Counted from the first letter of the stretch, positions 8,364-17,434 are shown. The stretch: 64,000 nucleotides of DNA from Streptomyces sp. WM6386 (GCF_000972385.1 NZ_JXTE01000034.1:1-64000), one strand, 5' to 3'. The notes: generated by a model not told the origin, from the letters alone. A program made the numbers and translations.

Positions 8364-9944
8364 GTGGAACCCATCGAGGAAACCGACGCGGCCGTGCACG
8401 GCGCCGCGGAGAAGGCCCCTGCCGCCCTTGCGGCCACGGGCCTGGGCAAGACCTACCCCAACGGCACCCGCGCCGTGATCGACGTCGACCTGTCGGTGCC
8501 GGTCGGCGAGATCAGGGCGATCGTCGGGCAGAACGGCGCCGGCAAGTCCACTCTGATGAAACTGCTGTACGGGCTGGAACAGCCGTCGGCCGGCCAACTC
8601 AGCGTGCACGGCAGGCCGGTCAGGTTCTCCCGGCCGCAGGACGCCATCGCCCTCGGGGTGGGGATGGTCCACCAGAACCTCATGCTGGTGCCGTCGTTCA
8701 CCATCGCCGAGAACGTCGTCCTCGGCGTCGAACCGGGGCGGCCGGGCCGCGTCGACCGCGTCGCCGCCGCCGAACGTACCGCCGCGCTGGCCGAGGAGGC
8801 GGGGCTCGCCGTCGACCCGGAGGCCAGGGTCGACGCGGTGTCGGTGGGGATGCGCCAGCGCGCCGAGATCCTCAAGGCCCTGCACCGCGGCGCCCGCATC
8901 CTGATCCTCGACGAGCCCACCGCCGTGCTCACCCCTCAGGAGACCACCGACCTGTTCACCGCGGTCCGCGGACTGCGCGACTCGGGCATGACCGTGCTGT
9001 TCATCTCGCACAAGCTCAAGGAGGTACGGGAGATCAGCGACCGCGTCACCGTCATGCGCGCCGGGTCGATGATCGCGACCGTACGTACCGAGGAGGCGTC
9101 CCCGGCGCAGCTCGCGTCCATGATGGTCGGCCGGGAGATGTCCCTCGACGTGAGCAGGCCTCCGGCCCGCCCCGGAGCGGGAGTACTACGGGTACGAGGG
9201 CTCTCCGGCCCCTCGGTGCACGACGTGGCCCTCGACATCGCGGCCGGTGAGATCGTCGGCCTCGCGGGCGTCGAGGGCAACGGCCAGACCGAACTCGTCG
9301 AACTCCTCGCCGGACTGCGCCGCCCCACCGCCGGAACGGTCACCGTGGACGACGCCGACGTCACCCACCTCGACGCGGCGGGCCACCGCCGGGCCGGTGT
9401 CGCCCACGTGCCCGAGGACCGGCAGTCCAACGGGGCGGCCCTGGACCGCTCCGTCGCCGACAACCTGATCGTCGACCGCCACGACCGGCCCCCCGTCGCC
9501 CGCCGGGGCATCCTGCGCACCCGCCGCATCCGTGAACTGGCCGAGGACCTGATCGGCCGGTACGCGATCCGCGCCCCGCATCCCGACGCGACGGCCGGTT
9601 CACTGTCCGGCGGCAACCTGCAGAAGGTCGTCGTCGCCCGCGAACTGTCCGCCCGGCCACGCCTGTTGCTCGCCGCACAGCTGACCCGGGGCGTCGACAT
9701 CGGCGCCATGCACTTCATGTACGAGCGGCTGATCGAGGCCCGGGACGCGGGCGCGGCGGTGCTGCTGGTCTCCGCCGACCTCGGTGAACTGCTCGCGCTC
9801 TCCGACCGGTTGCTGGTCATCAAGGACGGCCGCCTCGTCGCCCGCTTCGACGACCCGACCGGTCTCACCGAGGAGGCCACCGGCCTGTACATGCTCGGTG
9901 TGGAGCGGCATTCCGACGAGCGGATCACGGCAGGTGTCCGATGA
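8364..9944 (+). CDS. Nucleoside-type ABC transporter ATP-binding protein (two ABC domains)
   Basis: This 526-residue protein carries two fused ABC ATPase domains, as in MglA/RbsA/NupO-type importers. The first has Walker A GQNGAGKSTLMK, signature VSVGMRQRAEI and Walker B LILDEPTAVLTP. The second has the usual degenerate P-loop GVEGNGQTELVE, signature LSGGNLQK and the family's non-canonical Walker B LLLAAQLTRGVD. GTG 8364 was chosen because GAGGAA lies 6-7 bp upstream and it begins 16 bp after the receptor gene; the frame is open much further upstream, but only as a shadow of the receptor gene. It overlaps the next permease gene by 4 bp. Confidence 0.9.
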   Translation: MEPIEETDAAVHGAAEKAPAALAATGLGKTYPNGTRAVIDVDLSVPVGEIRAIVGQNGAGKSTLMKLLYGLEQPSAGQLSVHGRPVRFSRPQDAIALGVGMVHQNLMLVPSFTIAENVVLGVEPGRPGRVDRVAAAERTAALAEEAGLAVDPEARVDAVSVGMRQRAEILKALHRGARILILDEPTAVLTPQETTDLFTAVRGLRDSGMTVLFISHKLKEVREISDRVTVMRAGSMIATVRTEEASPAQLASMMVGREMSLDVSRPPARPGAGVLRVRGLSGPSVHDVALDIAAGEIVGLAGVEGNGQTELVELLAGLRRPTAGTVTVDDADVTHLDAAGHRRAGVAHVPEDRQSNGAALDRSVADNLIVDRHDRPPVARRGILRTRRIRELAEDLIGRYAIRAPHPDATAGSLSGGNLQKVVVARELSARPRLLLAAQLTRGVDIGAMHFMYERLIEARDAGAAVLLVSADLGELLALSDRLLVIKDGRLVARFDDPTGLTEEATGLYMLGVERHSDERITAGVR

Positions 9945-11080
9945 CCTCGATCCTGAAACCCGGAGCGGACGCGGAACGGCAAGGCCGGCCTGAGACGCAG
10001 GGACGCCGGGATTTCCTCGCCACCCGGCGCCGTACGGCCGTCGTCGAGCTGACGATGACCGTGCTGACCGTCGCCGTCGCCGTCCTCATCGCCTTCCTGG
10101 TCGTCCTGGCCACCGGCAAGGACGCCACCGGCGCCCTCAACGCCCTGCTCACCGGCCCGCTGGAACGCACCCCCCGCATCGGCCGCTGGCTCGCCGACGC
10201 CACCACCCTGGCGCTGCTCGGCCTGTCCGTGTCGATCCCCTTCCGGGCCCGGCAGATCAGCCTCGGCGCGGAGGGCCAGGTGTACGCCGGCGCGCTCGCG
10301 AGCGCCCTGGTGGCGATCAACCTGCACCTGCCGCCCGTCGCCGCCGTCCTGGTGCCGCTCGCCGTCGCCGCCCTCGCCGGGGGCGCGCTGGGCGCGGTCC
10401 CGGGGGTGATGAAGGCCCGCCTCGGAGCCAACGAGATCGTGGCCACCCTGATGCTGAACGCCGTCGTCGTACGGGTCTTCGACTATCTCCTCACCGACCA
10501 CATCAAGGCGCCGGAAAGCAGCGCCGTGCAGTCCGCCCCGGTGCAGCCGGACTCGGCGCTGCCCCTCCTCTCTGACTTCTTCGGCGTCCCCCTGGACCAG
10601 GCGAACATCGGCCTCTTCGGGATGCTCGCGGTGGCCGCGGCCGTCTGGTTCCTGCTGGCGAGGACACCCCTCGGCTACCGCATCCGGATCACCGGCTCCA
10701 ACCCGGACTTCGCCCGGTACGGCGGCCTCGACGTGCCGCGCACCATCGAGTGGAGCTTCGTCATCGGCGGCGCGCTCGCCGGTCTCGCCGGGGCTCACCT
10801 GGCCCTCGGTGTCTACGGCGGGCTCCAGCCCGACATGGCGGGCGGCCTGGCCTTCGAGGGCATCGTCGTCGCCCTGCTGGGCCGCAACAACCCCATCGGC
10901 GTGGTCGCCGCCGCGCTCCTCTACTCGTATCTGCGCGTCGGCGGCGATGTGATGGAGCAGCAGACCGACGTCGGCTCCGAGGCCGTGACCATCATCCAGG
11001 CGGTCATCGTGCTGCTCGTGACCGCCCGGGCGCTGCCCGAACTCGTCAAGCGGTACCTCGCCCGAAGGGAGGCCCGCTGA
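9941..11080 (+). CDS. ABC transporter permease (nucleoside-type), first subunit
   Basis: This 379-residue membrane protein of the BPD_transp_2 family (RbsC/NupP-like) has about ten hydrophobic segments after a charged 40-residue N-terminus. The region LGANEIVATLMLNAV and FRARQISLGAEGQVYAGA match permeases paired with BMP receptors. It overlaps the ATPase gene by ATGA and the second permease gene by one base, indicating tight coupling. It forms the import channel with the product of the next gene. Confidence 0.9.
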   Translation: MTSILKPGADAERQGRPETQGRRDFLATRRRTAVVELTMTVLTVAVAVLIAFLVVLATGKDATGALNALLTGPLERTPRIGRWLADATTLALLGLSVSIPFRARQISLGAEGQVYAGALASALVAINLHLPPVAAVLVPLAVAALAGGALGAVPGVMKARLGANEIVATLMLNAVVVRVFDYLLTDHIKAPESSAVQSAPVQPDSALPLLSDFFGVPLDQANIGLFGMLAVAAAVWFLLARTPLGYRIRITGSNPDFARYGGLDVPRTIEWSFVIGGALAGLAGAHLALGVYGGLQPDMAGGLAFEGIVVALLGRNNPIGVVAAALLYSYLRVGGDVMEQQTDVGSEAVTIIQAVIVLLVTARALPELVKRYLARREAR

Positions 11081-12045
11081 TGGGCCCCGTGCTCGACGTC
11101 GTGCTCAGCACCGGATTCCTCGCGGCGATCCTCGGGGTGTCCACGCCGTACGTCCTCGCCGCCCTCGGCGGTCTGCTGGCCGAGCGGGCCGGTGTGCCCA
11201 ACATCGCGCTGGAGGGCTCGATGCTGACCGCCGCCTGCACGGGTGCGCTGGTCGCCGGGTACAGCGGCTCGGTGTGGGCGGGCGCCGTCTGCGGGATCGC
11301 CGGGGGCGCGCTTCTCGCCCTGCTGCTCGGCGTGCTGCACCTGTACCTCGGCGCGGACGCCATCATCGCGGGCATCGGCCTCAACCTGCTCGCTGCGGGC
11401 GCGACGGCGTACACCGTGTACGCGCTCCTCGGTGACAAGGGCGGGACCAGCAGGCTGCACAGCGGGGCGCTGCCCTCGGTCCGGCTGCCGCTGATCGAGG
11501 ACGTTCCCGGTCTCGGTGCGGTGCTCAGCGGGCAGAACGTGCTGACCTGGGCCGCGCTCGCCGCCGCCCCGGCGGTGGCCTGGCTGCTGTACCGGGCCCG
11601 GTTCGGCTTCCATCTGCGTGCCGTCGGCGAGCATCCCGAGGCGGCCCGCTCGGTGGGCATCCACGTGCACCGGGTCCAGTTCCGCGCCCTCGCGCTCAGC
11701 GGCGCGCTGGCCGGGGCTGCCGGAGTGTTCCTGAGCATGGGCGCGGTGTCCTTCTTCGTCACCGGTATGACCGCGGGCCGCGGCTACATCGCCCTGGCCG
11801 CCGTGTTCCTCGGCGCCCTGCGCCCCTGGGGCGTCTTCCTCGCCGCCCTCGGCTTCGGCACCGCCGAGGCCCTCGCCGTCCAGCTCGGCAACCTCGCCAT
11901 CCCGTCGCAGCTGGTCTCCGCGATCCCGTACGCCTTCACCCTGCTCGCCCTCGCGTTCTTCGCCTGGCGCCGCCGTCGCGCGTCCCGCACCGCGCCCGCC
12001 GCCCCGCCCGGCCTGCCCACCCCACAACTTACGGAGACCCCATGA
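11080..12045 (+). CDS. ABC transporter permease (nucleoside-type), second subunit
   Basis: This 321-residue BPD_transp_2 family permease (NupQ/YufQ-like) has about eight to nine hydrophobic segments. ERAGVPNIALEGSMLTAA near the N-terminus is the characteristic segment of this subunit class, and GADAIIAGIGLNLLAAG matches the other core motif. ATG 11080 overlaps the previous TGA as TGATG. An earlier in-frame start would lie inside the preceding gene. The C-terminus is a basic/proline-rich tail that runs 4 bp into the next gene. Confidence 0.9.
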   Translation: MGPVLDVVLSTGFLAAILGVSTPYVLAALGGLLAERAGVPNIALEGSMLTAACTGALVAGYSGSVWAGAVCGIAGGALLALLLGVLHLYLGADAIIAGIGLNLLAAGATAYTVYALLGDKGGTSRLHSGALPSVRLPLIEDVPGLGAVLSGQNVLTWAALAAAPAVAWLLYRARFGFHLRAVGEHPEAARSVGIHVHRVQFRALALSGALAGAAGVFLSMGAVSFFVTGMTAGRGYIALAAVFLGALRPWGVFLAALGFGTAEALAVQLGNLAIPSQLVSAIPYAFTLLALAFFAWRRRRASRTAPAAPPGLPTPQLTETP

Positions 12046-13220
12046 GCATCCGTGCCGCCCGCGCTCGGATCATCGCCACCGCCGTCGTCCTGGCCGCGCT
12101 TCCCGCCCTCATCGGCACCCCGGCCGCCGCCGCTCACGACAGCGGCATACGGCTGGACTTCCTCGGCGAGCGAGAGCTTCCGAACGCCATGCCCTTCCAG
12201 GGCACCACCGTCGGCGGGCTGTCCGCCATCGGCTACGACGCGAAGTCCGGCACGTACTACGTGATCAGCGACGACCGGTCGCAGACCGGCGCGGCCCGCT
12301 TCTACACCGCTCACGTCGACCTCACCGGCGGCACCCTGAAGGGTGTCGAGCTCACCGGCACCCACCCCTGGCTCCGCCCGGACGGCACCACCTTCCCGCC
12401 CACCTCGACCGCCACGTCCACCGTCGCACCCGACCCGGAGGGCATCGCCGTCGACCCGCGCGACGGCGGCCTGGTCTGGACGAGCGAGGGCGAACGCATC
12501 GTCCCGTCCGACGGCCCGGCCCTCCTCGGCGACCCCTGGATCCGCCGCGCCACCACGACCGGCGCCTACACCGGACAGCTCCCGCTGCCCCCTCAACTGC
12601 ACATGAACTCCCAGGAGTTCGGCCCCCGCAAGAACCAGACCCTGGAAGGAGTCACCTTCACCCCGGACGGCCGACGGATCGTCACCGCCATGGAGGACCC
12701 CCTCTACCAGGACGGCGACGACCCCACCCCCGAGCACGGCGCGCTCACCCGCATCACCGTCCACGACGCCCGCACCGGACAGCCGCTGTCCCAGTACGCC
12801 TATCCCCTGGAGCCCCTGTTCGCCGCGACCCCCGCGGGCAGCACCGACACCAACGGGGTCAGTGACCTCGTCGCGCTCGGCCACGACCGCTTCCTGGTCC
12901 TGGAGCGCGCCTCGATCTACGCCGACAACAACTGGAAGGCCCGGATCTACCTGGTCGACCTGCACGGCGCCACCGACGTCCTCGGCCGCGACTCCCTCAC
13001 CGACCCGTCCGACCCGTCCGCGCGACCCGTCCGGCCGGTCCGCAAGACGCTGGTGACCGACCTGTCCGACGTACCCGGACTGTCCCGGGTCGACAACGTC
13101 GAGGGCATCACCCTCGGCCCCCGCCTCCCCGACGGCCGCCGCACCGTCGTCCTGGTCTCCGACGACAACTTCGCGGCACGCCAGGTGACCCAGTTCATCG
13201 CCTTCGCGATCCGCGGATGA
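12042..13220 (+). CDS. Secreted esterase-like phytase family protein
   Basis: This 392-residue protein has a signal peptide (basic start, hydrophobic core to about residue 28 ending AAAAHD) and a beta-propeller-like body. Segments such as GGLSAIGYDAKSGTYYVISDDR and DPEGIAVDPRDGGLVWTSEGER match the family called esterase-like activity of phytase. The start overlaps the second permease stop by 4 bp, so it is in the nucleoside transporter operon. A reasonable inference is that it acts outside the cell on phosphorylated substrates, such as nucleotides, before nucleoside uptake. No experimental function can be claimed. Confidence 0.78.
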   Translation: MSIRAARARIIATAVVLAALPALIGTPAAAAHDSGIRLDFLGERELPNAMPFQGTTVGGLSAIGYDAKSGTYYVISDDRSQTGAARFYTAHVDLTGGTLKGVELTGTHPWLRPDGTTFPPTSTATSTVAPDPEGIAVDPRDGGLVWTSEGERIVPSDGPALLGDPWIRRATTTGAYTGQLPLPPQLHMNSQEFGPRKNQTLEGVTFTPDGRRIVTAMEDPLYQDGDDPTPEHGALTRITVHDARTGQPLSQYAYPLEPLFAATPAGSTDTNGVSDLVALGHDRFLVLERASIYADNNWKARIYLVDLHGATDVLGRDSLTDPSDPSARPVRPVRKTLVTDLSDVPGLSRVDNVEGITLGPRLPDGRRTVVLVSDDNFAARQVTQFIAFAIRG

Positions 13221-13317
13221 TCCCGTCGATACCCTCCTGCTGGGCAGGATCGGCCGTACACCTGAGCGCCGCCGGCCTCGCCGTGAGGCGAAGCGCGACG
13301 GCGCCCACAGTTCGGTG

Positions 13318-14802
13318 TCAGCTCCTGGCCCACTGCTGGTTGGTGCCGCCGTTGCAGTACCAGACGTCGACCGATGTGCCGTTGCCGGTGCCCGCTCCGG
13401 CCGCGTCCAGGCAGAGCTCCGGGTCGGCGACGCTGGACACGGAGAGGTCAGCGTTCACGTTCCACTGCTGTGCCGCCGCGCCGGTGCAGTCGGTGATGAT
13501 CACGGGGTCTCCCGCCGTGGCTCCGGTGCCTCCCACGGTCATGCACTTGTTGCCGTAGACGGTGAGCTGCTTGTCCGCGTTCCAGTTCCAGGACTGGTTG
13601 CCGCCGTCGTTGCAGTCCCAGAGGTCGAGCTGGGTGCCGTTGGTCGTGCTGAAGCCGGGCACGTCGACGCAGCGGCCCGAGGCCACGCCGCGCAGGACCT
13701 CACCGGGAGGCGCGGGCGGCAGGTCGTTGACCGGCGGGGTCTTGCCGAAGCCGTAGCCCCAGCGCAGCAGCGCGACTCCGCCGGCGTTGTTGTCCACCAG
13801 GTTGCCCTCGGCGTCCAGCGACTCGATGGAGTAGGCGTCGCCGAAGCGCAGCCCCGGCCAGTACACCAGTCCCATCCCCTTGCTGCGGGCGGTGTTGGCC
13901 ACGGCCGCGAGATACGAGGTGTAGATGTTGCCGTTCCATGCGCCGTAGTTCAGACCGGTGGTCATCGGGGAGCCGGCCTCGTCGATGACGGTCCGGCCGG
14001 CGTACTTGCCGATCCGCTTCTCGAGGTCGGCGGTCCAGTCCGACTGCTGGGTGTAGCTGTTCCAGAACCCGTAGAAGTGCAACGACAGCAGGGTTCCCCG
14101 CAGTTCGGGTGCCGCGCCGACGCCGGTGACGTTGTCGTTGTAGCCGGTACCGCTGATCACGACACGGCCGCGCGGGACGTCCTTGTGCTGGGCGAGCCAG
14201 CCGCTGGTGACGGACACCCACTGGTCCAGGGTGTAGCCGTGCGGCTCGTTCATGGGCTCGAAGTAGACCCGCGGGTTGTGCTTGTACTCCCGCACCACGG
14301 TGTTCCACATCGTCTTCCAGGCGGCCGTGTCGTCGACCAGGCCGTCCTTGCTGGAGTCGGCCTCCCAGTAACTGACGATGACCTTGTCACCGGAAGCGGT
14401 GGCCGCGTCGATCGTCGCCCGGTACGACTTCCACCAGGTGGTGCCCACGCTTGCCGGGTTGATCGGCAGTCGCAGCGTGTTGGCGCCCAGGTTCTTCCTG
14501 AACCCGCTCACCATCTTCTGCGTGGTGCGGTACACGGTGCGGTAGTTGTCGGTCACCGACAGCCCGCTCGGCACCACGGCGTCACTGGCGTAGTTGTCGC
14601 GCGGGTCGGCCCAGTTCACCCCGCGGAAGTCACTGGTGCCCCCCTTCGTCGCGGTCTTCACCGGAGCGTACGAGGCGGCCGGCTTCGCGGAGTCCTGCTG
14701 GGCGAGGGCGGGGCCGGGGGCGGTCAGCAACAGAAGCGTCGCGCCGAAGCCGGCCATGAGCGCACTGGCCAGTCTTCGCGACCTCGTCGGGGTCTTGGTC
14801 AT
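13318..14802 (-). CDS. Secreted GH5-type glycoside hydrolase with C-terminal ricin-type lectin domain
   Basis: This 494-residue protein has a signal peptide of about 35 residues (ends ALAQQ). The GH5 catalytic domain spans about residues 55-360: the acid/base is Glu186 in PMNEPHG and the nucleophile is Glu275 in TVIDEAGSP. A Pro-rich linker around residue 362 leads to a ricin B-type beta-trefoil (about 368-494) with repeated QxW motifs (NQSWNWN, AQQWNVN, NQQWARS), which binds carbohydrate. The likely substrate is a beta-glucan or beta-mannan; this cannot be settled by eye. It stands alone, convergent with the phytase-like gene. A 16-bp palindrome lies about 108 bp upstream and may be its operator. 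Confidence 0.88.
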   Translation of the reverse strand: MTKTPTRSRRLASALMAGFGATLLLLTAPGPALAQQDSAKPAASYAPVKTATKGGTSDFRGVNWADPRDNYASDAVVPSGLSVTDNYRTVYRTTQKMVSGFRKNLGANTLRLPINPASVGTTWWKSYRATIDAATASGDKVIVSYWEADSSKDGLVDDTAAWKTMWNTVVREYKHNPRVYFEPMNEPHGYTLDQWVSVTSGWLAQHKDVPRGRVVISGTGYNDNVTGVGAAPELRGTLLSLHFYGFWNSYTQQSDWTADLEKRIGKYAGRTVIDEAGSPMTTGLNYGAWNGNIYTSYLAAVANTARSKGMGLVYWPGLRFGDAYSIESLDAEGNLVDNNAGGVALLRWGYGFGKTPPVNDLPPAPPGEVLRGVASGRCVDVPGFSTTNGTQLDLWDCNDGGNQSWNWNADKQLTVYGNKCMTVGGTGATAGDPVIITDCTGAAAQQWNVNADLSVSSVADPELCLDAAGAGTGNGTSVDVWYCNGGTNQQWARS

Positions 14803-15419
14803 GTCGTCTCCAGTGACGGGAAATCGTGGAGGGCGGAGTGCGGGTTCGTCACCTGAGCCGAGCCAGGGATGAGCCAGGGTCCGGTGTCCCAGACCTGCGT
14901 AAACCGGCCATGGTTACGTAACCATCGCCCGGACATTCGCACGACGCGCGCTCCGGTGACAAGACCCGTGACACTTCCGAAACACGCCAGACCCGCGCGG
15001 GACCCTGAGTGGGTTCACCGACAACGGGCGTCAACGCACATATGTGAGGGGCCGAAAGGCTCTGTCTCCTGTCACGCCGACGGGAGCCGTCCGCCGGGGC
15101 CGGCCTGCGTTCCCGTGTGTCGCCGCTGAGCGGTGAGCGGCCCCGAGCCCGGAGCTCTGGCCGCCGGCCCGCGCCCCCATGGCGATGCGCCGAGAGGGGG
15201 GCGAAAATGGGATCGGGACAGGAGCCACCCGGTCATCGGACACAGCGTCGCCCTCGGCGCGGGGGCGCCGACCATGCTGAACGCGCTCGCGCCAAGCCGG
15301 CAGGGCAGCGGGGCACTGCGGTCGGGTCAGGTGACCGGCGGACTCGTCGAAGACTCCGGACGCCGCGAGCGGGAGATCAGAGCGCTCCCGCGGGTGTGCA
15401 GGAACACAGGTGATCGTTC
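14803..15419. other. Divergent intergenic region
   Basis: This 617-bp stretch separates the GH5 gene from the class II amidotransferase gene on the other strand. It should hold promoters for both. Apart from the palindrome at 14910 no structured element or convincing gene was seen; a scatter of short open frames is GC-bias noise. Confidence 0.4.
14910..14925. promoter_or_regulatory. Perfect 16-bp palindrome, candidate operator of the GH5 gene
   Basis: ATGGTTACGTAACCAT is a perfect palindrome centred about 115 bp upstream of the GH5 start. It does not match the CebR consensus (TGGGAGCGCTCCCA) that controls many Streptomyces cellulases, so another regulator would be needed. Confidence 0.45.
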
Positions 15420-16256
15420 ATGTGCCGATGGCTCGCTTATTCGGGAACACCCCTGCTTCTCGACACCATCCTCTACAGACCGGCCCACTCGCTGATCGAC
15501 CAGAGCCTCCACTCGCGACTGGGTGTCGAGACGACGAACGGCGACGGCTTCGGCGTCGGATGGTACGCACAGGAGCGCATCGGCACCCCGGCCCTGTTCA
15601 CGGACGTCGGACCCGCCTGGAACAACCGCAACCTGAGGGAGCTCGCGGATCATGTCCGCTCCCCGTTGTTCTTCGCCCATATCCGGGCGACGACCGGCAC
15701 CGCGGTGCAGCAGACGAACTGCCACCCCTTCCGGCACGGCCGCTGGATGTGGATGCACAACGGTGCCATCGCGGATTTCCACCTCATGCGCCGCGACCTG
15801 TCCCTGCTCGTCGCCCCTGGGCTGTACCCCGACATCGAAGGGACGACGGACTCGGAGCTGATGTTCTACCTGGCACTCACCTTCGGCCTGGACCAGGACC
15901 CGCCGGGCGCCGTGTCCCGGATGGTGGGTGCGGTGGAGCGCAGCGGCCGCGACCACGGCGTGGAGTTCCCGCTGCAGATGACGATCGGCGTGACCGACGG
16001 CGAACGCGTCTGGGCCTTCCGCTACTCGAGCGAGGGCGCTTCCCGGTCCTTGTTCTACAGCACCCGCGTGGATGCCCTGCGCAAACTGCACCCCGACGCG
16101 GCGTTCCTGCACGAAGTGTCCGACGACACCCGCCTCATCGTTTCCGAACCTCTCGGCGACCTGCCTGGCGCCTGGAACGAGGTACCCGAAAGCAGCTACA
16201 GCGTCATAGAGGACGGGGCGGACGACCTGCATTCCTTCGTCCCGGAACCTGCGTGA
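15420..16256 (+). CDS. Class II glutamine amidotransferase domain protein
   Basis: This 278-residue protein begins MCRWLAYSG, so Cys2 becomes the N-terminal nucleophile of an Ntn-type class II glutaminase. Also visible are TTNGDGFGVGWY, FFAHIRATTGTAVQQTNCHPF and MHNGAIADF, the usual glutamine-site segments of the GATase_4/EgtC-like family. These proteins hydrolyse gamma-glutamyl amides, as EgtC does in ergothioneine synthesis, but no egt genes are nearby, so the substrate is unassigned. ATG 15420 is fixed by the need for Cys2. The stop codon lies at the very start of the short att-flank repeat at 16254. Confidence 0.85.
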   Translation: MCRWLAYSGTPLLLDTILYRPAHSLIDQSLHSRLGVETTNGDGFGVGWYAQERIGTPALFTDVGPAWNNRNLRELADHVRSPLFFAHIRATTGTAVQQTNCHPFRHGRWMWMHNGAIADFHLMRRDLSLLVAPGLYPDIEGTTDSELMFYLALTFGLDQDPPGAVSRMVGAVERSGRDHGVEFPLQMTIGVTDGERVWAFRYSSEGASRSLFYSTRVDALRKLHPDAAFLHEVSDDTRLIVSEPLGDLPGAWNEVPESSYSVIEDGADDLHSFVPEPA

Positions 16257-16314
16257 CGCCCCTCGACACCCGAAAAAATGAGCGTTTCCGCAGGTCAGCG
16301 AAATGCACAGGTGG
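16254..16314. repeat. Third, short copy of the tRNA-flank repeat
   Basis: This 61-bp segment (core AAATGAGCGTTTCCGCAGG) matches the sequence directly 3' of the CAU tRNA at about 38394-38448 and the copy at about 22523-22576. The match stops exactly where the tRNA copy would begin. It starts inside the stop codon of the preceding gene. It may mark the far end of an older island. Confidence 0.6.
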
Positions 16315-16463
16315 CGAGATCGCGCTCACCCAGGCACGCGAGAGCAGCTCGGAACTGGTCCAGCCCGACAGGACGGTGGCCGTAAGGGGCGGGCGCGACA
16401 CCCGTGCGCGCTGGTGGACCTGGGATGGATACCGGGCCAACGCCACCCTGGCCGCCGTACTGA

Positions 16464-16736
16464 CCACGATCGCCGATCCGCTCCAGCGGCCAACAGACAC
16501 ACCTGTATCGACTTCGCGAGGACGTGGCACCCGCGAAATGGACGAAGGCCATCGCGGAAGCAACAGATCAACTGTGCCTTCCCGCAGTGGACGCACGGGC
16601 GCTGAACGGCCTCAAGTTCAGCGCAGCACTGCCAACCCGGCTCGCAGAGGCCACCCTTGCCGCGCGGCTCGCGGATCTGGGCGGTGCGACAGTCGCGCTC
16701 TGCGAACCGACCAGGTTCATCGTCCTAGGACAATGA
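16464..16736 (+). pseudogene. C-terminal remnant of an unrecognised larger protein
   Basis: After an in-frame TGA at 16461 the frame runs 90 codons to TGA 16736, with coherent protein-like content from about 16494 (THLYRLREDVAPAKWTKAI, ALNGLKFSAALPTRLAEATL, ARLADLGGATVAL). It lacks a credible start and any catalytic motif. The composition and strong helix-forming pattern suggest the tail of a large protein, perhaps a helicase-type protein, but I do not recognise it firmly. It lies just inside the short repeat copy at 16254. Confidence 0.4.
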
Positions 16737-16796
16737 TGTGGCCGTCGATCAACGAGAGGCCGGCGAGGCTGACACACGTGAATGTTTCCCAGGAGG

Positions 16797-17204
16797 TCAG
16801 GCTCGCGCGTCTCGCTGCTGAACTTCTTTGAGGACTCCGGCCACCGTAGCGAAGTCATTGTCCACGTGGAGAACGGTGTGCCCATGGTGTACAGCTGTCG
16901 CACACACCACCAGATCGATCACTCCAGCCGCCCGATGCTGGCCCCGCTGGGTCAGTTTGTACTGTGCGGTGTCGACCCAACGCCAGGCGTTCTTCGGAAC
17001 CGGAGAGAGCAGGCAGAGCGCGTCCAGTTCCTCTGCGAGCTCATCCCGATGGGACGGGCTGGTTGCCGAGTAGAGAAATTCGGTACGTGTCGGCTCGCAG
17101 AGGTGGAACACCCCGGCGGCAATGTGTCCCTCCCATGGACGCAACGCACCTGGGGTGCGAAACAGGTGCCACAGAGCCGAGGTGTCCACCAGATACGTGA
17201 TCAC
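16797..17204 (-). CDS. vapC: VapC-type PIN domain toxin
   Basis: This 135-residue PIN-domain ribonuclease starts MITYLVDTSALWHLF. The acidic active-site residues are Asp7, Glu42 (in RTEFLYS), Asp97 (VIDLVVCATA) and Asp115/Asp117 (HVDNDFATV). The complete set suggests an active Mg-dependent RNase that would cleave specific RNA when free of antitoxin. It overlaps the antitoxin gene by 4 bp and is translated after it. The pair lies in the accessory stretch bounded by the att-like repeats, which fits a plasmid- or island-type addiction module. Confidence 0.9.
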   Translation of the reverse strand: MITYLVDTSALWHLFRTPGALRPWEGHIAAGVFHLCEPTRTEFLYSATSPSHRDELAEELDALCLLSPVPKNAWRWVDTAQYKLTQRGQHRAAGVIDLVVCATAVHHGHTVLHVDNDFATVAGVLKEVQQRDARA

Positions 17205-17434
17205 TCGAAGGCCTCGCGTCGCGCACGCTTCTCCGCGTCCTGCGCCGCCGCGGCCTCCTCGAACTCACCACGTGCGCCCCGCGCGGCCAACTTCTCCGCA
17301 GCCTCAAGCCGCTTGATCCGCGCCACGTAGTCCCGAAGGGCCGCGTTGACGGTCTCCTTCTTCGTCGTGACGCCCATGAGCCGCATGGCCTCGGCCAGCG
17401 CCTCGTCGTCGAGATCAATCTGCGTGACGGACAT
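17201..17434 (-). CDS. vapB: VapB-type antitoxin
   Basis: This 77-residue antitoxin starts MSVTQIDLDDEALAEAM, a ribbon-helix-helix type N-terminus followed by the VTTKKETVNAALRDYV helix pair. A charged, Ala/Glu-rich C-terminus (residues 45-77) would wrap VapC. ATG 17434 was chosen over an upstream ATG at 17485 because GGAGGTG lies 5 bp before it and the upstream extension has no family match. It precedes vapC with an ATGA-type overlap. An inverted repeat at 17455-17477, just upstream, is the likely autoregulatory operator. Confidence 0.88.
   Translation of the reverse strand: MSVTQIDLDDEALAEAMRLMGVTTKKETVNAALRDYVARIKRLEAAEKLAARGARGEFEEAAAAQDAEKRARREAFE

Noticed and set aside
14910..14925. 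CebR operator upstream of the GH5 gene
   Set aside because: The palindrome differs from the CebR consensus throughout; it is reported only as an unknown operator candidate.
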